NCBI GenBank assembly: GCA_020205615.1
Contig: CM035167.1
Span: 135,856,568-135,920,567, forward strand
Length of the DNA: 64,000 nt
From: Panax quinquefolius
Taxonomy: Eukaryota > Streptophyta > Magnoliopsida > Apiales > Araliaceae
Direction of reading: 5' to 3'
The notes beneath the pieces were generated by a model. It ran no database searches. It had not been told where the DNA came from and worked only from the letters and a program-made list of their open reading frames with translations. The position numbers and the translations under genes are program-made. Of the stretch, positions 24,364 through 35,053 are shown piece after piece (positions within the stretch are counted from its first letter, which is position 1; each line of letters starts with the position of its first letter).

Positions 24364-25470
24364 ATGAAAATGACATCCGAAAATGTTGAGAATAGCAATG
24401 GAGCACAGGAGATCGTTGAGTCTCCACAGATCAATAATCAGGATAATGTGCATCAGGAAGGCGATAATCCTCAGGCAAACAACAAAACTAACCAAATGAC
24501 GAACGATGGAATGTTCAGAGGCTTTATACAATTCATGCAACATCAGGCAAGAACGGCTCTTGTCCAAAATGCAGGTGGAAACACTGAAAACTCTAGGACG
24601 GTCACCGCTAAACAGTTCAAGGAGCTGGGACCACCGGAGTTTATTGGAGAGCCAAAACCACTTAAGGCGGAAGCATGGATAAAGCAGATCACCAAGATAT
24701 TTGATGTCTTGGGGTGCTCGAGGGAGCAAAAGGTGCCATTGCCACCTTTATGTTATGAGGAGAGTGATTATTGGTGGGAATCGAAACGTACTCAACTCCG
24801 CCGCACTAAAGATGTCTTGGGAGAAGTTCCAAGAACTATTCAATGACAAGTACTTTCCTGAAAGTATTCGTCATATGAAAGAGGTAGAGTTTATCAAGCT
24901 GGAGCAGAATAACATAACCGTGTCACAGTACGAAGCCAAGTTTGCCGAGTTATCTCGGTTTGCGTCCCACTTAGTTGATAATGAAGAGAGAATGACGCGG
25001 ATGTTTTTAAGAGGTTTGAAGCTGGAGATACGTCAATATCTTATTTCTCATAAACTGTGTTTGTATTCAGATGTTATAAATAGGGCTCCGTTAGTGGAGC
25101 GCAATAACGAGTCAACGCAACTAAGAGAAAGCAGCCGGCAAAATGATAATTCCAGTGAGTGCAGTCATCGAAGCGGTGACAACAAGCGTGGAGGTAATCA
25201 ACAGGCCAGAAATGGTAACCACTTCGGTGGTAATCAGGGTCAAAGCAATAAGAATGGACATTTCAAGAAGAGGAGATTCAATAATGATGGAAAGACGTCA
25301 GCACCAACACCTGTTGTTAAGGAAAGAGAACGACCACCTATCATATGCTTCAAATGCGGAGGGAGGACATCATCACCAAATCATGCGATGTCTTAGTCAA
25401 AGCATGTTATAATTGTGGAAGAGAAGATCACTTACTCGATTTTGTCGTTCAATCAAGACAAGTTCAACTA
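24364..25470 (+). pseudogene. Ty3/gypsy gag with frameshifts
   Basis: Begins MKMTSENVENSNG after the same leader as the gag at 17330. The first frame runs to 24846; the capsid continues in another frame from about 24790 (MSWEKFQELFNDKYFPESI ... FASHLVDNEERMTRMFLRG) to a basic, Asn/Gly-rich tail (HFGGNQGQSNKNGHFKKRR). Two zinc knuckles follow, CFKCGG near 25347 and CYNCGRED near 25401, in shifted frames. At least two frame changes separate the parts; they may be real decay or indels introduced by sequencing. Confidence 0.82.
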
Positions 25471-25528
25471 GGATGGAGGCACCAAAGGTCATCCCCGTAA
25501 AAGTCAAAGCCAGAGTAGTAAAGGAAGA

Positions 25529-26089
25529 GTGTTTGTTGTGACCTCCCAGAAAGCAAGGAACCCGAATGAGGTCATCACGGGTAAGCTTATCATAAACTCT
25601 AGCGAAGTCTATACCTTATTTGATACCGGTTCTACCCATTCTTTTATTTCTCCTACTTGCGCTCAACGATTAAATTTGACTCCGGAGAAATTAGACTTTG
25701 ACTTATCTATAGAAACTCCGTTGGGAGAAACCTTCATTACATCCACTGTTTATAAGTCTTGTTTGGTTCAAATCGGTACCCTCACATTACTTGTCGATCT
25801 TATTTCATTAAAAATACGTGCATTTGACGTAATTCTAGGGATTGATTGGTTAACTACTCATCATGCAAAAATTGATTATTTTCGTAAGGTTGTTAGCTTT
25901 CATATTCCTAACCAATCATTATCTTAATTCAAGCTACCAAACCATTAAAATCAATCATCGTCATCTCAAGCCATAAAGCTATTCATTTATTGAAAAACGA
26001 ATGTCAAGCTTTCTTAGCTCATGCCACGGATCTAAACAAAAATACGTCAGTTTTGAATGATATTTCTATTGTTAATGAATTTCCTGATA
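25529..26089 (+). pseudogene. Ty3/gypsy aspartic protease and start of pol, interrupted
   Basis: An open stretch to 25927 (about 132 residues) contains the retropepsin core: LFDTGSTHSFIS with the catalytic Asp in DTG, and FDVILGIDWLTTHHAKIDY, the conserved ILG block near the end. The enzyme would cut the Gag-Pol polyprotein. Beyond 25927 the frame shifts; 26000-26089 still shows the spacer before reverse transcriptase (SVLNDISIVNEFPDM). The gene stops there because a minus-strand A LTR begins at 26090, so RT and integrase of this copy are absent. Confidence 0.85.
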
Positions 26090-27179
26090 TGACGCCCCCA
26101 AAATTAGGTATACATCACCCATCTTGGGTCGTCGGATACATGGTACAAAATTCAAATACAACTTACTAATACATACGTATGTCGTAATAACAGAAAACAT
26201 AACTGTGAGTTTGAATACAATTATTGTCTAATAGAGATTATACAAACTCAAAAGGAGTCCTCATTACAATTATTAACACACTATTTCACGTAATAGTGAG
26301 GACTACTAATGCTTTATCCTTCCGACCATCACTCCGTTCCCGACTAGTCCCTACTATGTTCTCATTTTCAAGAGAAACGGTGAAAGAAAGGTGAGCTCAA
26401 CTAGCCCAAAGAAGAAATATTATGACTAAGATAATGCAGAATAAATTATCGTTAGACTTCAACAAAGTGTTAAACTAATAAAATATAACAACATCAAGTT
26501 TAAGCTGCAATAAACAAGCAATCCATTAAAAGAGTCAGTAGAGAATAAAATCTACTATCTTTTATGATTTAAAAGGTTTTTCATGACTTTTTTCTCTGGG
26601 ACTCAGCTTAATAAATAATCCACATCATCGAATCACCCATGCACTATAGCCAAGGATATATCACGACCACAAATTATACATGCACTACAGCCAAGGACAT
26701 TCGTGTATTCATTAATGGTCATGATCATGCCAACAACTGTCCATCAATGCACTACGGGCCAATGATAACTTTTACCACATCATTTGTAATATTACGGTCA
26801 TGATTACACCGAATAATCCCTGGTCATAATCATACCAAGTCAATCTATGCACTACAGGCCACAGACAACTTTCAACATAATATAAACATGAGGATGATGA
26901 CAATGATATAAGAATTCAATAAAACAAGCTCAAGAATTAATTTCTCTAGGAACTAATAATGTCCAAATTGTCAACATGATCTTCGCTTTGTAGAGTAAAA
27001 TTCAAGAATGATCGTAAGAATATTTCCATGAAAAGATATTGGATGAAGCCGCAAATATCAAGGATATTCTACTAATTTCATGGAGTATAAGTCAAAACTT
27101 TAACCATTTGAGTATAATAAAGAATGGAATAACAAAAGAAATCACCATGCATGCGGACTTCCCATAGATAAAGTTATTC

Positions 27180-27545
27180 CAATGAAGAATAATAATAGGA
27201 ACCGGTCGTGCAAAATTTACACCGGCGGGATGTTCCAATGAATAATAATAAAGCGGAACCAGTTAAGGTGTAAAACACATGCATGAGGATGTTCAAGCAG
27301 AATAATAATAAAAGCGGAACCAGTCCGAGTAAACACATGCATGAGATGTTTCAACAGAATAATAATTAAGACGGAACCAGGTCAGGTGTAAAACACATGA
27401 GACGAGGATGTTCCAAATGAATAATAATAATAAAGACGGAACCAGTCGGTGTAAAACACATGACATAAGATGTTCTAATGTAATAATAATAAATACGGAA
27501 CCGTGTCCGTGTAAAACACATATCGTGGATGTTCCAGCGTAATAA
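27180..27545 (-). repeat. ~60-bp tandem repeat in A LTR (5-6 units)
   Basis: Units contain GATGTTCCA..AATAATAATAA, GCGGAACCAG and GTAAAACACATG in that order. Diverged forms occupy the same place in the other A LTRs (13170-13470, 15780-16010, 22780-23150). Confidence 0.75.
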
Positions 27546-27791
27546 TAAAAGAATGTCACCAAGTATAGGGTAAACTGGCGCGATACAAAGTTATTCCAAC
27601 AGAATAATAAGCAATGGAATAACAATGTTCTCTTCATGAATAAGAAAGAATAACACCCCTTACGTTAGTAGGAGATTGAATCGCAGTAGTGTATTAACAG
27701 AATACTCTTCTTCTTTCTCTCTTATTCTCTCTATACTTTCTCTCTCTATAGCTTGAATGAACTCGTGAAAAATAATGAAGCACTAGGCCTC

Positions 27792-27799
27792 TATTTATA
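27792..27799 (-). promoter_or_regulatory. LTR TATA box (family A)
   Basis: TATTTATA on the plus strand; the 31-bp repeat array begins about 20 bp upstream on the element strand. Confidence 0.6.
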
Positions 27800-27817
27800 G
27801 AAGATTTCTAACTTAGC

Positions 27818-28041
27818 ACTTGAAATGTGAAAAGGCAAGTGGCTTGACGACTGGTGATGTGAATAAAAAAGTGGTTTGACGCCTGTAATGTGAAACACCA
27901 AGTGGTTTGACGCCTGTAATGTGAAACGGCAATTGGTTCGACGCCTGTACTGTGAAACGACAATTAGTTCGATGCCTGTAATATGAAACGACAAGTGGTT
28001 CGACGCTTGTAATATGAAACGGCAAGTGGTTTGACGACTGG
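27818..28041 (-). repeat. 31-bp tandem repeat array upstream of LTR TATA box
   Basis: About 6.5 units of 31 bp with the pattern GTGGTTTGACGCCTGTAATG then TGAAACGGCAA, changing at a few positions from unit to unit. Found only in this A LTR copy. Confidence 0.88.
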
Positions 28042-28759
28042 TAAAGGTTATTACTATTGACGAAGATAATTACTAATGACGAAGAGACTCTTAGATGATG
28101 ACATATGGCCCCCCCATAAAATAACCAAACTTACCACAAACGTCTCATAACAGACTTTTTATATACATCAAGGATTGAATAAATATTACCACAAATTATT
28201 TTATTTTTAATCAACACATATTTAATCTTTCAACAAATATTAATCATTTATAACTTGTCGTCTCAATTATTGATTTAATAATATAACATATTATATGATG
28301 ATATCGTGACAATAATTGAATCAATAATATATGAGATATGATGCAGAAATTATCGTAGTAATAATTGAGTATAGTGAGTGACTTCTCACGTAAGCATCAA
28401 TAATCAATACGTGTGCTACTATGCAACCACACGTATTCTTGTACTTTTACTCTTCGAGTAGTTCAACGCTTTTAACGGTAATATCGTCCGCCGTTATTTT
28501 CATAAAGTATTTTTGTCGTTTTTCTCAATCCAAATAATAATTAGTTAATAGGGGTCCACTAATGATTCTCGCCGTCGTATTTAATATTCCACGACAAAAA
28601 GAATATTCCCCACCAAATGAATATTTTATAACAACTTGCGTACTTTACAAAATTTATAAATATTACCCACAACTATAACATTATATGAAATTCACACCAT
28701 AATTTTAAAAAATATTTTGAGAAAATTAAATCTTTATTCATATAAATCGAGGTCTCTCA

Positions 28760-29380
28760 ATCTCCTCCTTATGAAATTTCGCCCTCGAAATTTAAATGCG
28801 ACGCACTGTATCTTAGAGCGGTGAGGATACCTTGACTTCATTTCAAATTCTAACTCTTGAGGTATAACCTTTGAGCGTCGAATATGATCATTCTTATCCA
28901 AGATGTTAACACGTATCTCCTCATACGTTAAATCTTCTACTATCTCGTCCGATTTTAAATTAATAATGTGGTTCGGGTCGTCCACATATTTATGTAACAT
29001 CGATACGAAAAAAAATGTCCTGAACACGCAACATACTTAGTGGTAAAACGAGTCTATAAGCCACAATTCCTACTTGATCAAGGATTTCAAATGGACCAAT
29101 AAAATCGAGGGTTTAGATTTCCTCTCTTCATCAATTCTTGCTTCTAGAATAACGCCCTCTTGAACCTTCTTAATTCTTCACATTCATCAGCTCCGAGTGT
29201 GTATCTTGAGCGGCTTTAACTTTATCGATTAAATTTGATTCTACTCATATATTCATTATCTTCACGTGGGTTCGTATATTCGCACTTGTGACCGCATACG
29301 ATCTTCTACTCAACGCGTCAGCTACCACGTTCGCTTTTCCACGATGGTATTGAATGATATGATCGTAATTTTCAACAACT
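28760..29380 (-). pseudogene. Ty3/gypsy pol remnant: RNase H end fused to integrase C-terminus
   Basis: Read leftwards from 29380: HRGKANVVADALSRRSYAV (the block after RNase H), then after a deletion GPFEILDQVGIVAYRL (integrase C-terminal region), SMLHKYVDDPNHIINL, DLTYEEIRVNILD, EMKSRYPH and the terminal CDS/polypurine region next to the LTR. The integrase zinc finger and catalytic core are missing. Several frame changes. The right side is cut by a B LTR fragment at 29379. Confidence 0.8.
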
Positions 29381-29453
29381 CGTGAATAGTAACTCGTGAA
29401 TAGTAATTAAAAAAAATTGAATACTTTTATTTCATAAAATTAGGGGTCTTACA
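29379..29453 (-). mobile_element. Family B LTR start fragment
   Basis: Only the first ~75 bases of a B LTR (complement of ...GGGGTCTTACA, with ACTCGTGAATAGTA repeats) remain. The join with pol lies at a short shared ACTCG stretch. Confidence 0.75.
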
Positions 29454-29785
29454 ATCTACCCTCCTTATGAAATTTCGTCCCCGAAATTTACGTACCTGGT
29501 ATTTCAAAGAGTTGAGAATACCTTGTTTTTATTTCAGATTCTATCTCCCCTGTCATCATGATTTCTCCATTGCTCATCTCCTGTATTTCAGATATCATTC
29601 TAGAATACAGCTTCAAAACAAGGGTTAATTTAACAAATTAACATATCACATAATATCCCGATATTATGATCGACCAACAAATAAGCTTAGGTAGGACACC
29701 TTGGCGAAGGATTTACTCATCTCTCCCCTCCTAGTTCTAATCCCGATCTCCGCCAGAGATCATATCCCTAAGCTATGATACCAAA
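29454..29785 (-). mobile_element. 332-bp internal domain of non-autonomous B element
   Basis: On the minus strand it holds, in order, a primer-binding site next to the right-hand LTR (TTTGGTATCATAGC, 29772-29785), a leader homologous to that of the A elements (GGGATATGATC, AACTAGGAGGGGAGAG, AACCCTTGTTTTG), a 36-codon ORF, AAATTTCGGGGACGAAATTT and the polypurine stretch AAGGAGGG next to the left LTR fragment. This is a complete set of cis signals with almost no coding DNA. Confidence 0.85.
29488..29598 (-). CDS. Mini gag-pol fusion ORF (36 residues)
   Basis: The ATG at 29598 aligns with the gag start of the A elements (MISEIQEMSNG here, MTSENVENSNG there). After about a dozen residues it passes into the last residues of pol (SEIKTRYSQLFEIPGT, compare TEMKARYPHLF in the pol at 49228-51554) and stops just before the polypurine region. 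Everything between, from capsid to integrase, is deleted in frame. It has no recognisable domain; a function is not implied. In the second internal domain (33655-33983) the same ORF is broken by small indels at CAG/CTG sites. Confidence 0.6.
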   Translation of the reverse strand: MISEIQEMSNGEIMMTGEIESEIKTRYSQLFEIPGT

Positions 29786-30087
29786 TGTAACGACCCCAAA
29801 ATAGGTCCATTCCATCCAACCCATTCTGAGTCGCCAAATATATGGTAATGCGGAAAACAACTACAACTTTATTATAACAATTGTCGTGCAAAATACAACA
29901 ACACATATGTCTTTGTGAGTTTGGATACAAATATATACCAAGCAGTAGCACGTCACAATGACACCTTACATAAAGGTATAGTCAAAAACTGCTTTTAGAA
30001 ATTAGAATCTTTGGGAAGTGCTCAAGAAACCTTCGTATATGGGAGGCCATGCTTTTAGGTTATGGTAGATATCATATAGCCACGGAA

Positions 30088-30315
30088 TTATCTTGGTTGA
30101 CCCAATAGACCCCAAAGAAAAACGAGAAGATTACTATCATATTCTTCCCAATGGTGAGTCTTCTCTTGACATATCATTATCTCCACTGTCTCTATTTGGG
30201 TATTATACTCCAAACAAACACCAAGATTATATAGGTAGTGCTTGTAAATATACTCAGCAAGTGGATGAGCACAACCATGTCTTATGATAACACGAGTTTG
30301 TATATCATTAGACAT
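30088..30315 (-). CDS. LTR-resident short ORF, 75 residues
   Basis: Copy of the ORF seen at 18751-19020 and 55107-55457: MSNDIQTRVIIRHGC, EYIYKHYLYNLG, ICQEKTHHWEEYDS, then a stop after GLLGQPR. No known domain. On the opposite strand an ORF of the same region (VDPIDPKEKREDYYHI, to 30287) is also open. Confidence 0.35.
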   Translation of the reverse strand: MSNDIQTRVIIRHGCAHPLAEYIYKHYLYNLGVCLEYNTQIETVEIMICQEKTHHWEEYDSNLLVFLWGLLGQPR

Positions 30316-30860
30316 CTTGTATGATAGTGGCAAAACACCCTTCCAAAGTTAAATTCACCTCACCCTCAACATCTATAGACCACCACTCTATTCCTCGCTT
30401 ATCCCCGGCCAACCCCGGCTACACTTTTATTACACGAAAGGAATTGTGAAACAAAAGGGTGAGCACAACTAGCTCGATAAAGAATATTATGACTAAAGAT
30501 AAATAAATTATCAATAGTCTTCATCGGTAATAAATTCGAGATTTAGAACATATGGTAGATGATAAAACTTTTCAACCATAGTTGCGGTAGGAACGAAGCA
30601 ATCCATTAGAAGAGTCGAATAGACCATAAAATCTATTATCTTCTCCATGTTAAAAGTCCACCAACAATGTTTTATCCTCGTAACATCAATCAACAATTCT
30701 GTCCAAAATCACGTGTATAACTTCATAATCGTAATTGTAGTTCTAAATTCCTTTCCTCATCCAAGACAAAGATAATTTTCATCACTTGTCTTTTTACGAA
30801 ACATCAAAGATCATGGTTATACCAAATCACGATTCATGTTCATAATCATACTAATAAATT

Positions 30861-31139
30861 CATCTTTGCACCACTACCAAAGATATTCATCAACAGTTCA
30901 TCTTTACACTACAAAGCTAAAGATATTCATCAACAACAGTCATCTTTGCATTACGAGCCAAAGATATTCATCAATAATTCATCTTTTGCTACTACAAAGC
31001 TAAAGATATTCATCAACAGGTCATCTTTGCATTACTACGAGCCAAAGATATTCATCAATAATTCATCTTTGCACTACAAAGCTAAAGATATTCATCAACA
31101 AGTCATCTTTGCACTACGAGCCAACGATATTCATATATC
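30861..31139. repeat. Hairpin minisatellite in B LTR (7 units)
   Basis: Seven units of about 39-41 bp: CATCTTTGCACTACGAGCC then AAAGATATTCATCAACAAGT, alternating with an AAAGCTAAAGAT variant. ATCTTTG/CAAAGAT can pair in each full unit. Confidence 0.88.
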
Positions 31140-32494
31140 AAAGAAATACATAATCATTTCAGAAGTTATATAACAATAATTATAACCATGTTGATCAATT
31201 CACCTTTGACTTAAGCTAAAAATATTCAATTGTAAATTCAATGGTCATGATCATACCGGTCAACAATTCAACTTTTGCACTCATGGCCAAAAGAGAACCT
31301 ATGGTCACGATCATACCAATAATCTACCCATCTTTACACTCAAGTCAAAGAGAAATATCATCATTAGGGTTATAAGAATGTTATATAAAACAATATAATC
31401 AAAACATGGTTTTAATTTCAAGAGTAAGATTCATAAATCAACGATAATTTGGTCGAGAAGAAACCAATTTGTCGTGAATAGTACCAATTCGTGACATAAG
31501 ACGTAGATATATGCGTAGTAAATCTCTACACGAAAAGATAAAGTTTCATAATAAAATCCATATCAATATTTATAACACCTTAATCCAATCATGTTATAAA
31601 ATCACTTAATAATATCAAAATATTAATATTCTTAATATTACAACAATATTTAATAATTTTTAAAACTTATAAACAATTTAATTAAATTATTTACACTTTA
31701 CTAATTAATGCATTTAATCATCATAAAATGCCAAACTCATAAGATTTCATCACCAATAACCAAAACCCTCATCAAAAATCTGCATATACCTCATATATGA
31801 TTCTCAAGCCATAAAATCATATTTTCCAATTTTCTTACTTCACATAACATATTTAATTCATTTACTCATAACTAGAACATTTTCATGAAAATACCAAATC
31901 AGTTCCAAAAATATTTATTTTCTGGGATTTAGAAGAATATAGTCCCATATTGAATATATATTTTCTCAGAATTTTAAAATTCATTTACTATTTTCCATAT
32001 GGCCAAAACTACCGAATAGTTAGACATTTATCATAAATTATAATTTTGTCCAAAAATTCTAAAATTTACACGGTATACTGATATTATATAGATGTACTCC
32101 CAATAAAAATTTCATCAATTTTGGAGTTAATAACAAGGATTTATAAGCTGTTATTTTTAAAATAGTCTTTTCTCATAAAATCCATAACTCTAATCTATAC
32201 ATCCAAAAATCGCCATTTTGGACACAATCTCTAAAACTCATCAAAATATCATTTTAAATTTTTCCAAAATTTTTGAAGGTTCAGAAAAATTTTGAAACTA
32301 AAAACATAATAACCTTAAAATCCCTACCTCAAAAGAAAAAGAAAGATTTCGAATTTGGAATAACTTATTTGAACGAACTTGCACCGTATAACAATACTCA
32401 AAGTATACTCAAAATACTCACAAGAATATGCTCGATAATATAGAGAGATAAAACTTCGATTTACGGTGTGATTTTCAATTCTAACCCAAGCACC

Positions 32495-32502
32495 TATTTA
32501 TA
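32495..32502 (-). promoter_or_regulatory. LTR TATA box (family B)
   Basis: TATTTATA on the plus strand. It leaves about 2.7 kb of leader within the LTR, unusually long. Confidence 0.6.
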
Positions 32503-33654
32503 GGAAAATACTTGTAACAAAAGTTAAAATTTAATAAATTATTAATATAATAAATTTGAATTCCTACGCCCACTTTTTTTTTGTTCAAACTTCAAGCAAC
32601 ACAAGTATCTCACCTTACAAAACTTACAAAAACGCGTTTTTCATAATTAATTAATTTAAAACTCCAAAAAATAATAATTAATTAATCAGGAACTTCAATA
32701 ATTCATAATAAATAGCCCTTTTGGTCGGAAAAATTCGAATATCGAGAGTTTTTATAGAAAATTCAATTCTCTACAACTTTACGAGAAGAAAGTTTTTCGA
32801 ATTCAAAGCAGAAATTGACCGAAATCCACAAGCAGGCGATTTTAAAGTTATAATCAAATTTCGGTCAATAAATGGGGTCCACAGACATGTTTAACATGTT
32901 TTAAACATTTATTGCAACAAAAATACTCTTCCTCCTCAGATATACTCATATATCCCACATTCGTTGTAAAATATCACCATTATTATATTATTAAAATATA
33001 ATAATATATTTAAATGAATTATTTTATCGAAAAAAAGATAAATTTCAATTTTCAACAATTGTCACATTAAAATTTTCTCCATCTATGTCCATATAAAATA
33101 GATATTTTCCTCATCATAAAAATCAATAATTAATTATTCACAAATAATATTACATAATCACAATATTGACAACCAGTCGGTTCCTCAGAAAGAGGGGCTT
33201 TCAATAAGAATTTCTCTCTTCATGGCCAAGCAATTAGGTGACCAAACCTCTCCTTAGACAGAACTTTCTAGGCATTGCCAATAATGTTATCCAATAATAT
33301 TATTCAGGATAATATGAATTATTGTCCGATAATGGAAAATCTTGTCTTTGTGACAATTATTGAAACAACAATAATATAAAATATCAACGTAGCAATTATT
33401 GAATCAATAAAATAAAATATTGAGCAAGAATTATCGTAACAATTATTGAGTAATGCCTTCTTACGAAAAAAAATTATCATGCTTCATGAATAGTACTCGT
33501 GAATAAGAACTCGTGAATAAGTAACTCATGAATAGTAACTCGTGAATAGAACTCATGAATAGTAACTCGTGAATAAGAACTTCGTGAATAAGAACTCGTG
33601 AATAGTAATTAAAAAAAATTGAATACTTTTATTTCATAAAAATTCGGTCTTACA

Positions 33655-33983
33655 ATCTACCTCCTTATGAAATTTTCGTCCCCGAAATTTACGTGCACTG
33701 GTATTTCAAAGAGTTGAGAATACCTTGTTTTTATTTTGATTCTATCTCCCCGTCATCATGATTTCTCCATTGCTCATCTCCGTATTTCAAATATCATTCT
33801 AGAATATGACTTCAAAACAAGGGTTAATTTAACAAATTAATATATCACATAATATCCCGATATTATGATGACCAACAAATAAGCTTAGGTAGGACACACA
33901 GCTTTAAGGATTTACTCATCTCTCCTCTCTAGTTCTAATCCGATCTCGCCGCGGAGATCATATCCCTAAGCTACGATACCAAA
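33655..33983 (-). mobile_element. 329-bp internal domain of non-autonomous B element, second copy
   Basis: Same arrangement as 29454-29785: primer-binding site TTTGGTATCGTAGC (33970-33983), leader, remnant ORF and AAGGAGG next to the LTR. The ORF is disrupted: CAGGAG has become CGGAG, ACAGGGG has become ACGGGG and TCTGAAAT has become TCAAAAT. Confidence 0.85.
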
Positions 33984-34266
33984 TGTAACGACCCCAAAAT
34001 AGGTCCATTCCATCCAACCCATTACGAGTCGCCAAATATATGGTACGGAAAACAACTACAACTTTATTATAACAATTATCGCGGCAAAATACAACAACAC
34101 ATATCTTTGTGAGTTTGGATACAAATATATACCAAATCTGAAGTACGTCACAATGACACCTTACATAAAGGTATAGTCAAAAACTGTTTTAGAAATTAGA
34201 ATCTTTGGGAAGTGCTCAAGAAACCAACCGTACATGGGAGGCCATGCTTTTAGGTTATGGTAGATA

Positions 34267-34512
34267 TCATATGGCCACGTAATTATCCTTGGTTGACCCA
34301 ATAGACCCCAAAGAAAAAACGAGAAGATTACTATCATATTTTTCCCAATGGTGAGTCTTCTCTTGACATATCATTATCTCCACCGCCTCTATTTGGGTAT
34401 TATACTCCAAACAAACACCAAGATTATATAGGTAGTGCTTGTAAATATACTCAAGAAGTGGATGAAGACAACCATGTCTTATGATAACACGAGTTTGTAT
34501 ATCATTAGACAT
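34267..34512 (-). CDS. LTR-resident short ORF, 81 residues
   Basis: Same ORF family as 30088-30315 (MSNDIQTRVIIRHGC, YKHYLYNLGVCLEYN, ICQEKTHHWEKYDSN) with a frame change after SNLLVF that gives a different tail. Unrecognised protein. Confidence 0.3.
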   Translation of the reverse strand: MSNDIQTRVIIRHGCLHPLLEYIYKHYLYNLGVCLEYNTQIEAVEIMICQEKTHHWEKYDSNLLVFSLGSIGSTKDNYVAI

Positions 34513-35053
34513 CTTGTATGATAGTGGCAAAACACCCTTCCAAAGTTAAATTCACCTCACCTCAACATCTATAGACCACCACTTCTATTCCTCATTATCC
34601 CCGCTCAACCCAGCCTACACTTTTATTACACGAAAGGAATTGTGAAACAAAAGGGTGAGCACAACTAGCTCAATAAAGAATATTATGACTAAAGATAAAT
34701 AAATTATCAATAGTCTTCATCAAGAATAAATCGGAGATTTAGAACATATGGTAGATGATAAAACTTTTCAACCATAGTTGCAATGAACGAAGCAATCCAT
34801 TAGAAGAGTCGAATAGACCATAAAATCTATTATCTTCTCCATGTTAAAAGTCCACCAACAATGTTTTATCCTGTAACATCAATCAACAATTCTCATCCAA
34901 AATCACGTGTATAACTTCATAATCGTAATTGTAGTTCTAAATTCTTTCCTCATCCAAGACAAAGATAATTTTCATCACTTGTCTTTTACGAAACATCAAA
35001 GATCATGGTTATACCAAATCACGGTTCATGTTCATAATCATATTTAATAAATT

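Larger units (their letters stand above)
26090..28759 (-). mobile_element. Family A LTR (minus), 3' LTR of a second element
   Basis: Starts TGACGCCCCC (complement of the LTR end, lacking the last CA) and ends GGTCTCTCA (complement of a mutated start). The sequence to its right is the polypurine-tract region and the end of pol on the minus strand, so this is the 3' LTR of a minus-strand element inserted in the pol of the plus-strand A element. It is about 200 bp longer than other A LTRs because of a 31-bp tandem repeat just upstream of its TATA box. Confidence 0.85.
29786..33654 (-). mobile_element. Family B LTR (minus), array copy 1
   Basis: 3869 bp from TGTAACGACCCC to GTCTTACA. It is flanked by 330-bp internal domains on both sides and is near-identical by eye to the LTR at 33984-37786. 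It contains a short ORF (30088-30315), seven hairpin minisatellite units (30861-31139), a TATA box (32495-32502) and repeats of ACTCGTGAATA(GT/AG)A at 33488-33605. Confidence 0.92.

Noticed and set aside
24364..26089. Calling an intact autonomous retrotransposon
   Set aside because: gag is frameshifted and pol stops before reverse transcriptase because another LTR is inserted.
27791..28025. Open frames over the 31-bp tandem repeat
   Set aside because: They exist because the repeat lacks stops in some frames; the protein is just the repeat translated, with no start or context.
26090..29380. Reading the minus-strand A LTR and pol end as an inversion of the host element's own 3' half
   Set aside because: The LTR terminus lies at the junction with protease sequence as expected for an insertion, and a separate A 3' LTR exists at 37787-38281 and 55653-55986. 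Not fully excluded because the right border is lost.
30861..31139. Regularly spaced repeats resembling a CRISPR array
   Set aside because: Units are contiguous, imperfect and part of a eukaryotic LTR; there are no unique spacers and no cas genes.
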